A stretch of DNA of 64,000 bases from the NCBI RefSeq assembly GCF_002379085.1, contig NZ_NBZW01000011.1, forward strand, positions 62,001 to 126,000, read 5' to 3'. The stretch's first letter is position 1. The number at the start of each line of letters is the position of its first letter. This document shows, in pieces, positions 44,280 to 52,581 of this stretch. A program made the position numbers and the translations under genes. A model generated the notes under the pieces. The model was given only the letters and a program-made list of their open reading frames with translations. It made no database searches and was not told the origin of the DNA. Source of the stretch: Polaromonas sp. AET17H-212 (GTDB lineage Bacteria > Pseudomonadota > Gammaproteobacteria > Burkholderiales > Burkholderiaceae_C).

Positions 44280-45005
44280 TTACATCGGCATGCGGTCGCG
44301 GCTGTCACGCACGCCCTGCCGCACTTCCTGAACCATGGCCAGGATGTTCCAGAACTGTTTGGCCTGGACTTTCAGGCGGTAGTCGGTCTGGGCAATCTGC
44401 TCCTCGACCATCTCGGTCACGCGCGAGTCCAGGTCGGCCGGGGGCAGCTTGAGGTAGGCCTCGCTTTCCGAGCCGTCGCGCTCGATCACGGCGCCGGCCT
44501 TGCGGGCGATGTTGAGCATGGCGGTGTTTTCACTGAGCGCGTGGATGAACATCATGCTCACCCCCTCATTGCGTGAATGCATGACGGCGCGGTCGAACAG
44601 GCGCGCGCCGTAACCGCGCCCGCGTGCGTGCTTGAGCACCGACACACCAAATTCGGCGCAGCTTTTCAGCTCGGGGTCGATCGACAGCGCCAGGTGCGCC
44701 ATGGCGATCAGCTCGAGCTTGCGGTTGTAGATGCCGAAGATCTCGTCGCGCTCGAAGTTCAGGCCCGCCACGTAACGGCGGATCTGCTCGTCGCGGGCGG
44801 CGTAACCAAAGCGCAGGTAACGGTCATGCGGATCCAGCGCCAGCAGGTGTTTTTCGATGCGTTCGCCGTGGGTGGGACCGATGGAGCGGATGGGCACCAG
44901 CACAGGCGGCCTGTGCGGCGCGCGCGTGGCATCGTCCACGGGCGGGCGGAAAAACTCCTTGCCCGCAGAAAGGGACGCCTTGATCAATGTGCCGGGGGTA
45001 ACCAT
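44280..45005 (-). CDS. GNAT-family acetyltransferase
   Basis: A 241-aa protein with a GNAT fold in about residues 40-190. FGVSVLKHARGRGYGARLFD carries the acetyl-CoA-binding R/Q-x-x-G-x-G/A motif (ARGRGYG). The N-terminal 35 residues and the C-terminal coiled tail (RVTEMVEEQIAQTDYRLKVQ) are extra. It transfers an acetyl group to an unknown amine. The start at 45005 is at a GTTACC context without a strong ribosome site. Not clearly in an operon with corC (55 bp gap). Confidence 0.78.
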   Translation of the reverse strand: MVTPGTLIKASLSAGKEFFRPPVDDATRAPHRPPVLVPIRSIGPTHGERIEKHLLALDPHDRYLRFGYAARDEQIRRYVAGLNFERDEIFGIYNRKLELIAMAHLALSIDPELKSCAEFGVSVLKHARGRGYGARLFDRAVMHSRNEGVSMMFIHALSENTAMLNIARKAGAVIERDGSESEAYLKLPPADLDSRVTEMVEEQIAQTDYRLKVQAKQFWNILAMVQEVRQGVRDSRDRMPM

Positions 45006-45090
45006 GGGTTCAATATAAGGGTTTTCCCTAGAATGTCCAGCCCTGCAGGCTATTTAATCCGACAGACCGGGGGAGGCGCTCAAGTTTATC

Positions 45091-45149
45091 GTCAAAAAGG
45101 CCTTTTTTCCTTTAAAAATGGGCGCCAGTAGCTATGAATACAATAGCAA
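45091..45149 (-). repeat. Interspersed repeat, copy I
   Basis: On the minus strand it reads TTGCTATTGTATTCATAGC, TACTGGCGCCCATTTTTAAA and AAGGCCTTTTTGAC. It lies in the 244-bp gap between the Lrp regulator stop and the GNAT start. No gene was seen in that gap. Confidence 0.65.
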
Positions 45150-45249
45150 TTTCCCCCGCCAGGCGCCTCTCGAACCGGCATTAATCGACATTAAAAGGGG
45201 GCCGCCCCCTAAATCAACCCCTGGCCTGGCCCGCTTTGGCGACCCCGCA

Positions 45250-45723
45250 TCAAACCGGCACCGCCGTCGTCGACTTCACGCGGTCCAGCACAAAACTGGT
45301 CTTGCAGTCCTGCACGCTGGGGTGTTTGAGCAGCGTGTCCATGATGAAGCGGCTGTAGTGGCCCATGTCGGCCACCACCACGCGCAGCAGGTAGTCCATC
45401 TCGCCGGTCAACGCCGCACATTCCACCACCTCGGGCCAGGTCTGCACACTCGCCCGAAACAGGTCCATGGGGTTGCGCTTGTGCGATTCCGTGTGTTTTT
45501 CCAGCCGCACGTTGATGTAGGCGGTCAGCCCCAGCCCGACCGACTCGGGCCTGACCAGGGCTACATAGCGGTCGATCACCCCGCTTTCCTCCAGCCGCTT
45601 GACCCGCCGCAGCACGGCGCTGGGCGACAGGCTGACCTGCTCGGCGATCTGTTCGTAAGTCGCCCGGCCGTCGGCTTGAAGGCTGCGCAGTATGAGCTTG
45701 TCCAGCTTGTCGAGTGCTTCCAT
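45250..45723 (-). CDS. Lrp/AsnC-family transcriptional regulator
   Basis: A 157-aa regulator. The N-terminal HTH (about 6-60) includes ATYEQIAEQVSLSPSAVLRR, and the C-terminal RAM/AsnC ligand domain (about 70-150) contains ECAALTGEMDYLLRVVVADM. It is divergent from hpd-phhA with 126 bp between the starts, so it likely activates phenylalanine/tyrosine catabolism in response to an aromatic amino acid, as PhhR- or Lrp-type regulators do elsewhere. The ligand is inferred from context. Confidence 0.9.
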   Translation of the reverse strand: MEALDKLDKLILRSLQADGRATYEQIAEQVSLSPSAVLRRVKRLEESGVIDRYVALVRPESVGLGLTAYINVRLEKHTESHKRNPMDLFRASVQTWPEVVECAALTGEMDYLLRVVVADMGHYSRFIMDTLLKHPSVQDCKTSFVLDRVKSTTAVPV

Positions 45724-45740
45724 TTGTCATATTTTGCAGG

Positions 45741-45784
45741 TTTTATGCGCACCTATCAAGTTTGGCGCCGTGTTTTGCATAAAA
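45741..45784. promoter_or_regulatory. Inverted repeat in the lrp-hpd divergent promoter region
   Basis: TTTTATGC (45741-45748) and GCATAAAA (45777-45784) form an inverted repeat spaced by 28 bp in an A/T-rich stretch between the two starts. It is a candidate binding site for the adjacent Lrp-type protein. Confidence 0.42.
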
Positions 45785-45849
45785 ATTGCTGCGCCGCACG
45801 TTTAGAGTGGATGTGCCGCTATTTACTTCTGAACCGCATGGAGACACGC

Positions 45850-46986
45850 ATGAACGCCGCCATTACCAAACCCGCCCCCGCTTCAGCGCCGCCCGCCGCA
45901 GTTGCCTGGGACAACCCCATGGGCACGGACGGCTTCGAGTTCATTGAATACGCCGCGCCGGACCCGGCCGCGATGGGCGCCCTGTTCGAGCGCATGGGTT
46001 TCAAGCCGATTGCCAAACACCGCCACAAGAACGTGACGCTGTACCGCCAGGGCGGCATCAACTTCATCATCAACGCCGAGCCCGACTCCTTTGCCCAGCG
46101 TTTTGCACGCCAGCACGGCCCCAGCGTCTGCGCTATTGCCTTTCGCGTGCAGGACGCCAAGGCCGCCTACGAACGCGCCATTTCCCTGGGCGCCTGGGGT
46201 TATGCCCACACCGCCGGCCCCGGCGAGCTGAACATCCCGGCGATCAAGGGCATTGGCGACTCCATCATTTATTTCATCGACCGCTGGCGCGGCAAAAACG
46301 GCGCCAAGGAAGGCGACATCGGCAACATCGGTTTCTTTGATGTGGACTTCGAGCCCCTGCCGGGTGCGGAACTCAACCCGGTCGGCCATGGGCTGACCTA
46401 CATCGATCACCTCACGCACAACGTGCACCGCGGCCGCATGGCCGAGTGGTCGGGCTTTTATGAGCGCCTGTTCAACTTCCGCGAGGTGCGTTACTTCGAC
46501 ATCGAAGGCCAGGCCACCGGCGTCAAGAGCAAGGCCATGACCAGCCCCTGCGGCAAGATCCGCATCCCGATCAACGAGGAAGGCAATGAAAAAGCCGGTC
46601 AGATCCAGGAGTACCTCGACCGCTACCAGGGCGAAGGCATCCAGCACATTGCGATGGGCTCGGACGACCTGTACGCCACGGTGGACGCGCTGCAGCTGAG
46701 CGGCATCAAGCTGCTCAACACCAGCGAGACCTACTACGAGCTGCTCGACAAACGCATTCCGGGCCACGGCGAAAACGTAGCCGAGCTGAAGGCGCGCAAC
46801 ATCCTGGTGGATGGCAAGCCCGGTGAATTGCTGCTGCAGATCTTCAGCGAGAACCAGCTCGGCCCGATCTTCTTCGAGTTCATCCAGCGCAAGGGCAACC
46901 AGGGTTTTGGCGAAGGCAACTTCAAGGCGCTGTTTGAAACCATGGAGCTGGACCAGATGCGCCGCGGCGTGCTGCAAACAGCATGA
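45850..46986 (+). CDS. hpd: 4-hydroxyphenylpyruvate dioxygenase
   Basis: A 378-aa Fe(II) dioxygenase converting 4-hydroxyphenylpyruvate to homogentisate in tyrosine degradation. It has two vicinal-oxygen-chelate halves. The iron ligands are His in IDHLTHNVHRGRM, His in GIQHIAMGSDD and Glu in IFFEFIQRKGNQGFGEGNF, and the latter is the classic C-terminal signature. Length is close to bacterial HPPDs (about 355-380). The start MNAAITKP at 45850 has GGAGA upstream. It overlaps phhA by 4 bp (ATGA), so the pair is co-translated. Confidence 0.97.
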   Translation: MNAAITKPAPASAPPAAVAWDNPMGTDGFEFIEYAAPDPAAMGALFERMGFKPIAKHRHKNVTLYRQGGINFIINAEPDSFAQRFARQHGPSVCAIAFRVQDAKAAYERAISLGAWGYAHTAGPGELNIPAIKGIGDSIIYFIDRWRGKNGAKEGDIGNIGFFDVDFEPLPGAELNPVGHGLTYIDHLTHNVHRGRMAEWSGFYERLFNFREVRYFDIEGQATGVKSKAMTSPCGKIRIPINEEGNEKAGQIQEYLDRYQGEGIQHIAMGSDDLYATVDALQLSGIKLLNTSETYYELLDKRIPGHGENVAELKARNILVDGKPGELLLQIFSENQLGPIFFEFIQRKGNQGFGEGNFKALFETMELDQMRRGVLQTA

Positions 46987-47954
46987 CAACCACCCTGTCA
47001 CACGCAGCGATCAGCGGTGACGCAGCCCGCGCCGCGAAGGGCCGCCCCGGGCAAGCGACGGCCCCCTCGGGGGGCAGCGAACCACACGCAGGAGGGAGCG
47101 TGGGCGCTGCGCCACCGGTTGTTTACGGCGCCAGCGAGCGCCCACCGCGCGGCGACTACACGCGCGCCGGCGCCGACTACACCTGCCCGCAGGACTACGA
47201 CAGCTACACCGCCGCCGACCACGACACTTACCGGAGGCTGTACGCGCGCCAGGCCGCGCTGCTGCCCGGCCTGGCCTGCGACGAATTCATTGCCGCCCTG
47301 CCCTCGCTGGGCGCCAGCGACCACATTCCGCGCTTTGAAGGCATCAACCAGCGCCTGCGCCAGGCCACGGGTTGGGAGATTGTCACCGTGCCCGGGCTGA
47401 TTCCCGAGGTGCCCTTCTTTACGCTGCTGGCGAATCGCAAGTTTCCGGTAACCGACTGGATACGCAAGCCGGAAGAGTTCGACTACATCGTCGAGCCCGA
47501 CGTCTTTCACGACCTGTTCGGCCATGTGCCGCTGCTGTTCAACCCCATTTTTGCCGACCACATGCAGGAATACGGCAAGGGCGGGCTCAAGGCGCACGGC
47601 CTGGGCGCCTGCGAACAACTGAGCCGGCTCTACTGGTACACCGTCGAGTTCGGCCTGATCCAGCAAAAGGACGGGCTGCGCGCCTACGGTGCCGGCATCC
47701 TGAGCTCATCGGGCGAGCTGCAGCATGCGGTCCAAAGCCTCGAGCCCCAGCGTCTGCCGCTGGACATTGAACGCGTGATGCGCACCCGCTACAAGATCGA
47801 CAGCTACCAGCAGACCTACTTCGTCATCAACAGCTTCCAGGAGCTGTTCGACAAGACTGCCCCCGACTTCACACCAATCTACCAGCGCCTCCAGGGCCTG
47901 CCCGACATCGCCGCCGGTGCAAGGCCGCCTGAAGAAGAGGTCGTTCAACACTGA
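46983..47954 (+). CDS. phhA: Phenylalanine 4-monooxygenase
   Basis: A monomeric bacterial-type phenylalanine hydroxylase making tyrosine with tetrahydropterin and O2. The core starts at VVYGASERPPRGDYTRAGAD. Iron ligands are the two His in VFHDLFGHVP and the Glu in YWYTVEFGL; IPEVPFFTLLANRKFPVTDW is also conserved. From ATG 46983 it is 323 aa, overlapping the hpd stop. The first 45 residues (alanine/glycine-rich) are encoded by a repeat-like GC-rich stretch (47020-47100) and have no family similarity. A GTG at 47100 preceded by AGGAGGG would give a 284-aa protein of normal size. Which start is used is open. Confidence 0.93.
   Translation: MTTTLSHAAISGDAARAAKGRPGQATAPSGGSEPHAGGSVGAAPPVVYGASERPPRGDYTRAGADYTCPQDYDSYTAADHDTYRRLYARQAALLPGLACDEFIAALPSLGASDHIPRFEGINQRLRQATGWEIVTVPGLIPEVPFFTLLANRKFPVTDWIRKPEEFDYIVEPDVFHDLFGHVPLLFNPIFADHMQEYGKGGLKAHGLGACEQLSRLYWYTVEFGLIQQKDGLRAYGAGILSSSGELQHAVQSLEPQRLPLDIERVMRTRYKIDSYQQTYFVINSFQELFDKTAPDFTPIYQRLQGLPDIAAGARPPEEEVVQH
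47020..47099 (+). repeat. GC-rich repeat-like insert in the phhA 5' coding region
   Basis: It contains GGGCCGCCCC, CCCCCTCGGGGGGCAGCGA and CACACGCAGGAGGGAGCGTG, words that recall intergenic hairpin repeats of Comamonadaceae. CCCCCTCGGGGGG is self-complementary. It is open in the phhA frame. Confidence 0.5.
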
Positions 47955-47966
47955 AACAACATCACG

Positions 47967-47987
47967 CGGCGCAGCAGGGGCGCCGCA
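47967..47987 (+). terminator. Hairpin after phhA
   Basis: GCGGCGC pairs with GCGCCGC around a 7-base loop, 12 bp after the phhA stop. No T tract follows, so any termination would be rho-dependent or weak. Confidence 0.4.
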
Positions 47988-48059
47988 ACCATTGAATGGT
48001 GGTCCGGGACGGTTTCCTCCTACAAAATGAGGAGGTAAAATTTTGTTACACCGTCTACG

Positions 48060-49847
48060 ATGAGGCTCCCGTTGATTGAACTACCTGCCAACATGACAAG
48101 AAGCACGAAAGTGTTGCTGGTCATGGACGTGGTGGAGTCGGTCAGGATCATGGAGCAGGACCAGGATGGCTTTGTACGGCGGTGGCAACAACTCGTGGAA
48201 GAAGCGGAGCAGAACGTGCTACCGCTGCATGGCGGCCGCATCGTAAAAAGTCTGGGTGACGGCTTGATGCTGGAGTTTGCCAACGCCCAAAGTTGCGTCA
48301 AGGCCGCCTTTGCCCTGCACCAGTTCGCCCGGCAAGCCAATGCCGGCGTGCCACCCGACCACCAGATGCACCTGCGCATGGGCGGGCACCTCGCCAGCTT
48401 TGTGACTGACCAGCACGACATCTATGGCACTGACGTTAACTTGACTTCGCGCGTCAGCACTCTGGCCGGGCCGGGCGAGATTGTGGTAACGGCAGAATTG
48501 CGAGACCATCTCATTGTCGACGTTGACGTCGATATTGAAGACTTAGGCGAATGTCATCTGAAGCATGTACAAAATACAGTACGAGCATATCGGGCCGGCC
48601 CCGCAGGGCATGCGTCAGTTGTAATACCCATAAGAGAGTACACAGCACCAATCCAGCCCACGGTTGCTGTTATTCCGTTTGAGGCTCACAACAGCGAGTT
48701 GAGCCAGTTTTCGGTGGGTGCACTGCTTGCTGACAGTGTTATCGGTCAACTCTGCCGTACAGCGGATCTTCGGGTAATTTCTCGTTTATCCTCCAGCGTG
48801 TTCTGCGGTCGCAACGCCTCGCTGTCTGACATTGAGACGCATCTTGGTGCCACATTTGTTCTCAGTGGGAGTTATGTCGCGCAGGGTAACAAGCTGCTTA
48901 TCTCCGCCGAATTGGCAGATGCACGGGCTGCACAGGTCATCTGGGCAGATCGTATAAATGGCGATGTGAGCGACCTTTTGCGGGTAGAAAGCGAAATTTC
49001 GCACTCAATTGCCGCTGCGGTGTATTCGGCCATCTTGAAAACCGAAGTAAAAAAGGCATTGACAAAACCACTGCCTACTCTGGAGAGCCATTCAGCGATG
49101 CTGGGCGCGGTGACGCTCATGCATAGAACCACTCGTGATGATTTTTTTAAAGCACATAAATTGCTTGAGCTTCTTATAGAACGTCACCAACGGCATCCTG
49201 TATTGTGGGCCTGGATGTCAAAATGGCATGTTCTTCAAGTGGAACAAGGATGGTCAGCCAATCCTGAAGACACGGCGAAACTGGCGCTGAGTCAGTCGAG
49301 CCGGGCTCTTGATATGGACTCTACATCGTCCATGGCACTATCAATTGACGGGTTTGTTCGTTGCAACCTTCTTAAGGATTTCGACGGGGCGCTTCAAAAG
49401 TATCGTGCTGCTATTGACGCAAACCCGAGCGAGTCCTTGGCATGGTTATTCATGGGCATGTTGTACGGGTTTACCGGCAAAGACCATTTGGCGCTGGAAG
49501 CCATCGAGAAGGCAATTGCCCTTTCCCCGTTGGATCCAGCTAAATATTTTTACCAATCGCTGGCAGCATCTGTCAATCTGTCTGCAGGCAACTACCTTCG
49601 CGCAATTGAACTAGCCCAGACTTCGCTACGAAGCAACACTACACATGTGTCCACACATAGAGCACTGATTATTGCGCAGGCCATGTCTGGGCAAATTGAA
49701 CAGGCCAAAACGCAAACAACCAAGTTATTGGCACTGGATCCGGGATTCACCATTTCAAAATTCTTGGCGCGAAAGTCCGGCGCACAATTTGACGAAAAAG
49801 CTAAAACGTTTGCTGAGGCTCTTAGGATGGCCGGAGTGCCAACTTGA
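48060..49847 (+). CDS. Class III nucleotide cyclase fused to TolB-like and TPR regions
   Basis: A 595-aa soluble protein. Residues 15-165 are a class III adenylate/guanylate cyclase domain with both metal aspartates (Asp23 in VMDVVES, Asp67 in SLGDGLM) and the transition-state Asn127 and Arg131 in GTDVNLTSRV, so it looks active. Residues about 203-330 are a TolB/FlgO-like domain (TVAVIPFEAHNSELSQF, LRVISRLSSSVF, FVLSGSYVAQGNKLLISAEL). Residues about 340-590 form TPR-like helical repeats. No membrane helix. The start at 48060 is the best fit; an AGGAGG at 48030 is 24 bases away, too far for it. GC is lower than in flanking genes. Before IS insertion the stop lay about 45 bp from the halogenase start, suggesting a shared operon. 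Confidence 0.85.
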   Translation: MRLPLIELPANMTRSTKVLLVMDVVESVRIMEQDQDGFVRRWQQLVEEAEQNVLPLHGGRIVKSLGDGLMLEFANAQSCVKAAFALHQFARQANAGVPPDHQMHLRMGGHLASFVTDQHDIYGTDVNLTSRVSTLAGPGEIVVTAELRDHLIVDVDVDIEDLGECHLKHVQNTVRAYRAGPAGHASVVIPIREYTAPIQPTVAVIPFEAHNSELSQFSVGALLADSVIGQLCRTADLRVISRLSSSVFCGRNASLSDIETHLGATFVLSGSYVAQGNKLLISAELADARAAQVIWADRINGDVSDLLRVESEISHSIAAAVYSAILKTEVKKALTKPLPTLESHSAMLGAVTLMHRTTRDDFFKAHKLLELLIERHQRHPVLWAWMSKWHVLQVEQGWSANPEDTAKLALSQSSRALDMDSTSSMALSIDGFVRCNLLKDFDGALQKYRAAIDANPSESLAWLFMGMLYGFTGKDHLALEAIEKAIALSPLDPAKYFYQSLAASVNLSAGNYLRAIELAQTSLRSNTTHVSTHRALIIAQAMSGQIEQAKTQTTKLLALDPGFTISKFLARKSGAQFDEKAKTFAEALRMAGVPT

Positions 49848-49889
49848 TCGCTGCTGCTGCCGCTCTGTTTAAACGTAGCTTTTGGGTAC

Positions 49890-50945
49890 CTAGTGGACTG
49901 TAACGTTTGAATCGGCAGTAATACGGCGTGACAGATCGCAGTACTTCCACTTCACGGGTTTGGGCTGTTCGTTGTACTGACGGATATATCGCATGAGCTT
50001 TCTCTTGAGATCAGGCAAGGACGTGAACACGCCACGGGAGATGACGTCGCGCTCGATCTTGGCAAACCACAACTCCACCTGGTTGAGCCAAGAGGAGTAC
50101 GTGGGGGTGAAGTGCATATGAACGTTGCTGTGGGTCGCCAGGAACTCGTCAACATGTTTGGTCTTGTGGGCCGAGAGGTTGTCGGCGATGACGTGAATCT
50201 CTTTGCCCTTGGGTTGGTTGGCCACGATGTCCGTGAGAAACGCCACGAACTCGGCCGAGGTGTGCCGAGTAGCTGTCTTGCCCAGCACCTCACCGGTCTT
50301 GGTGTTGAAGGCCGCGTACAGCGAAAGCGTGCCGTGCCGGAAATATTCAAAGCCGTGACGCTCAGCACGCCCCGGCGACAGTGGCAGCACCGGGTCCAGG
50401 CGATCCAACGCTTGAATCGCCGTCTTCTCATCCACACTGAACACCACCGCGTTCTGAGGCGGGTTCAGGTACAGCCCGATGACATCAGCGGCCTTGGTCT
50501 CAAAGTCCGGATCATTGGAGGTGAGATAGCCCTCAAGCAAATGCGGCTTGATGCCGTGCTTGGTCCAAATGCGGGCCACCGTCATGTGCGAGATGTCACC
50601 ACCCAACTCGGCAGCCAGTTTGCGCGAGGACCAATGTGTGGAGCCGTCAGCAGGTTTGTGTTTGGTGGTGCGCGCCAGCACCCGAGCTTCCAGGCGATCT
50701 GTCACTTTGTAGCGCTCACGCCCGGCGTGGCGAGCAAACAGACCCGCCAAGCGGTCACTGGCGAAACGTTTGCTCCACCGGTCAATGTAGCTGTCGCTGC
50801 AGTCCAGCTTGACGCGAATCTCAGCCCAGGTAAGGCCATCGGCCAGCAGCAGAATCAATCGGGCGTGGCGCGCCGAATCGGCCCTGCCATTCCTCGCTGC
50901 AGCTTGCTGTTGAAGTTCCATGCGTTCGCTTTTGGTCAGTTTCAT
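49890..50945 (-). CDS. IS630-family transposase
   Basis: A 351-aa DDE transposase with an N-terminal HTH region (about 25-135, GLTWAEIRVKLDCSDSYIDR) and catalytic residues Asp172 in VFSVDEKTAI, Asp255 in HVIADNLSAH and Glu291 in SSWLNQVELWFAKIE, all intact. The ATG at 50945 has GGAGGT upstream; a TTG four codons earlier is in frame. The frame is not interrupted, so the element may be active. The last codons are read through the left inverted repeat, and the TAG stop is formed by the target TA plus the adjacent base. Confidence 0.95.
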   Translation of the reverse strand: MKLTKSERMELQQQAAARNGRADSARHARLILLLADGLTWAEIRVKLDCSDSYIDRWSKRFASDRLAGLFARHAGRERYKVTDRLEARVLARTTKHKPADGSTHWSSRKLAAELGGDISHMTVARIWTKHGIKPHLLEGYLTSNDPDFETKAADVIGLYLNPPQNAVVFSVDEKTAIQALDRLDPVLPLSPGRAERHGFEYFRHGTLSLYAAFNTKTGEVLGKTATRHTSAEFVAFLTDIVANQPKGKEIHVIADNLSAHKTKHVDEFLATHSNVHMHFTPTYSSWLNQVELWFAKIERDVISRGVFTSLPDLKRKLMRYIRQYNEQPKPVKWKYCDLSRRITADSNVTVH

Positions 50946-51002
50946 CGCAACCTCCAATGGAATGGTTGTAATGATACTTCCTTTTTAACTGTTACAGTCC
51001 AC
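49893..51002. mobile_element. IS630-family insertion sequence, intact
   Basis: A 1110-bp element with perfect 12-bp terminal inverted repeats GTGGACTGTAAC at both ends, extended by TT(G/A)AA similarity. It is flanked by TA dinucleotides (49891-49892 and 51003-51004) within CTAG on both sides, the typical IS630 target duplication. It carries a single transposase gene on the minus strand. It separates the cyclase/TPR gene from the halogenase. Confidence 0.93.
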
Positions 51003-51005
51003 TAG

Positions 51006-52511
51006 ATGCTAAACCTGCTTGGCGCAAAAAGAATAGTTGTTGTCGGTGGCGGTACAGCCGGATGGCTTTCCGCCTTAGAAATGCGCCACTCATTTCCACT
51101 GTCAGTTGAAGTGCTGCTGATCGAATCAGCGCAACTCGGCATCCTGGGTGCGGGTGAAGGCAGCATTCCCAATTTAGATTTAGCTCTTAAACGCTACCAG
51201 ATTGACCGGACCACTTTCATGTCCGCTACTCAGTCAACCTACAAGCTTGGCGTATGTTTTGAGGGCTGGCGTAGCGGTGGAGAAGAAAAGTATCACCATA
51301 TGTTTTCCACAATTCGGGAAGATCTGGGGCTCATGGAATGGCAAGAACACGGTTTCTACCCGTTAAGTTCAACCTTGCTGAACCGGGGCATGGCCCTGGA
51401 TCGCTTTCCGGATGCCGCCCACCTTATGCAGCGCAAAGCCAGCCAAGCCGAGGTTGCAGCCCACATACAGCGCAGCGACAAAGAGGTCTTTGCTTATCAT
51501 TTTGACGCCCGGCGCCTAGCAACTTTTTTGCGAGAGAAAGCGGAGTCTCGTGGCATCAAACGCGTTGATGCACTGGTACAGGCCGTTACCGTTGACCCTC
51601 AGGGGAAGGTGACTACCGTTAACACCGACAAGGGTAATTTCGACGGTGATTTCTTCATCGATGCATCGGGATTTAGTCGACTGATTCTTGGCAAAGGCCT
51701 TGGCATCGAGTGGGAATCTTTTCAAAAGTACCTGCTACTGGATGCAGCGTTGCCGTTTCTTCTCCCGCAGAAAGACAAAAACCCCTCTCTGATCACACAT
51801 TCCAAAGCGATGAACAGTGGCTGGATGTGGACTATTCCAACTCAAGGCCGACTAGGTTGCGGGTACGTCTACAGCAGTGCACATATCTCAGAAACTGAAG
51901 TTCTACGAGAACTCGAGCTGCATTGGAAACAGGAAATCGTACCCGTCAATCGTCTACGTTTTAGTCCAGGGCGGCTAAAGAAGTGTCTGCATTCCAACGT
52001 TATGGCCGTGGGACTGGCGTCGGGTTTTGTTGAGCCACTTGAGGCGACCTCCATTGCTCAGACACTCTATCAACTCGCCTTCTTCGGCAATTTGATGCGG
52101 GAAAATCAGCGAGTGATTCCCGAGAGGGTACTGAATATTTTCAATGCCGATGTAGCCAATTTCTGGGATGGAATAGTTGATTTTCTGGTGATGCATTACG
52201 ACACCAGTCGAGCCGACACACCATTTTGGATGGACGTAGGAAAAGCTGCACGTCCAGACCGCTATCTGGAACTAAAAGAAGCCTTCTCAGCGCGCACCCC
52301 TCGAATCGCCGATCTCGTACCCTACCAAATGGGTGGAGTCATACTTTTTGGGGTGGCGAGCTGGGAAACTGTTGGGTCAGCTATGGGCATAGTTTCGCCA
52401 GAGTCCACTGTTGCTCAATTGGCGCTGCTTGAGCAATCAGCTCATATAACGTTAGAAAATTTTATCGAACGATACCAACGCTCCGTGAGCAGCAATACAA
52501 CGATGCTTTAG
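51006..52511 (+). CDS. Flavin-dependent halogenase (tryptophan halogenase family)
   Basis: A 501-aa FADH2-dependent halogenase. The FAD loop is VVVGGGTAGW (11-20), the halogenase signature WMWTIP (WxWxIP) is at 273-278, Lys80 in TYKLGVCFEGW matches the catalytic lysine near position 79 of PrnA, and Glu346 in EPLEATSI matches the conserved glutamate. All key residues are therefore present. It would chlorinate or brominate an electron-rich ring, typically indole. An in-frame stop directly precedes ATG 51006, so the start is fixed. The IS630 copy ends 3 bp before it, and there is no ribosome site in front. Base composition is less GC-rich than the chromosome core. It is followed by the PAP2/haloperoxidase-like gene and a subtilase. 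Confidence 0.93.
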   Translation: MLNLLGAKRIVVVGGGTAGWLSALEMRHSFPLSVEVLLIESAQLGILGAGEGSIPNLDLALKRYQIDRTTFMSATQSTYKLGVCFEGWRSGGEEKYHHMFSTIREDLGLMEWQEHGFYPLSSTLLNRGMALDRFPDAAHLMQRKASQAEVAAHIQRSDKEVFAYHFDARRLATFLREKAESRGIKRVDALVQAVTVDPQGKVTTVNTDKGNFDGDFFIDASGFSRLILGKGLGIEWESFQKYLLLDAALPFLLPQKDKNPSLITHSKAMNSGWMWTIPTQGRLGCGYVYSSAHISETEVLRELELHWKQEIVPVNRLRFSPGRLKKCLHSNVMAVGLASGFVEPLEATSIAQTLYQLAFFGNLMRENQRVIPERVLNIFNADVANFWDGIVDFLVMHYDTSRADTPFWMDVGKAARPDRYLELKEAFSARTPRIADLVPYQMGGVILFGVASWETVGSAMGIVSPESTVAQLALLEQSAHITLENFIERYQRSVSSNTTML

Positions 52512-52581
52512 AGCCTCACCGTATCGGGCTATTCGCGGCGACATAGGCATTGGACAGACAAGGCAACCTAAGGAGATCAGG

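Noticed and set aside
48027..48038. Minimal leader ORF ATG-AGG-AGG-TAA before the cyclase gene
   Set aside because: AGGAGG is more simply a ribosome-site-like word; a three-codon minigene cannot be told from chance.
49893..51002. Composite transposon or genomic island bounded by IS copies
   Set aside because: Only one IS630 copy is seen in the window, so no IS-bounded unit can be defined.
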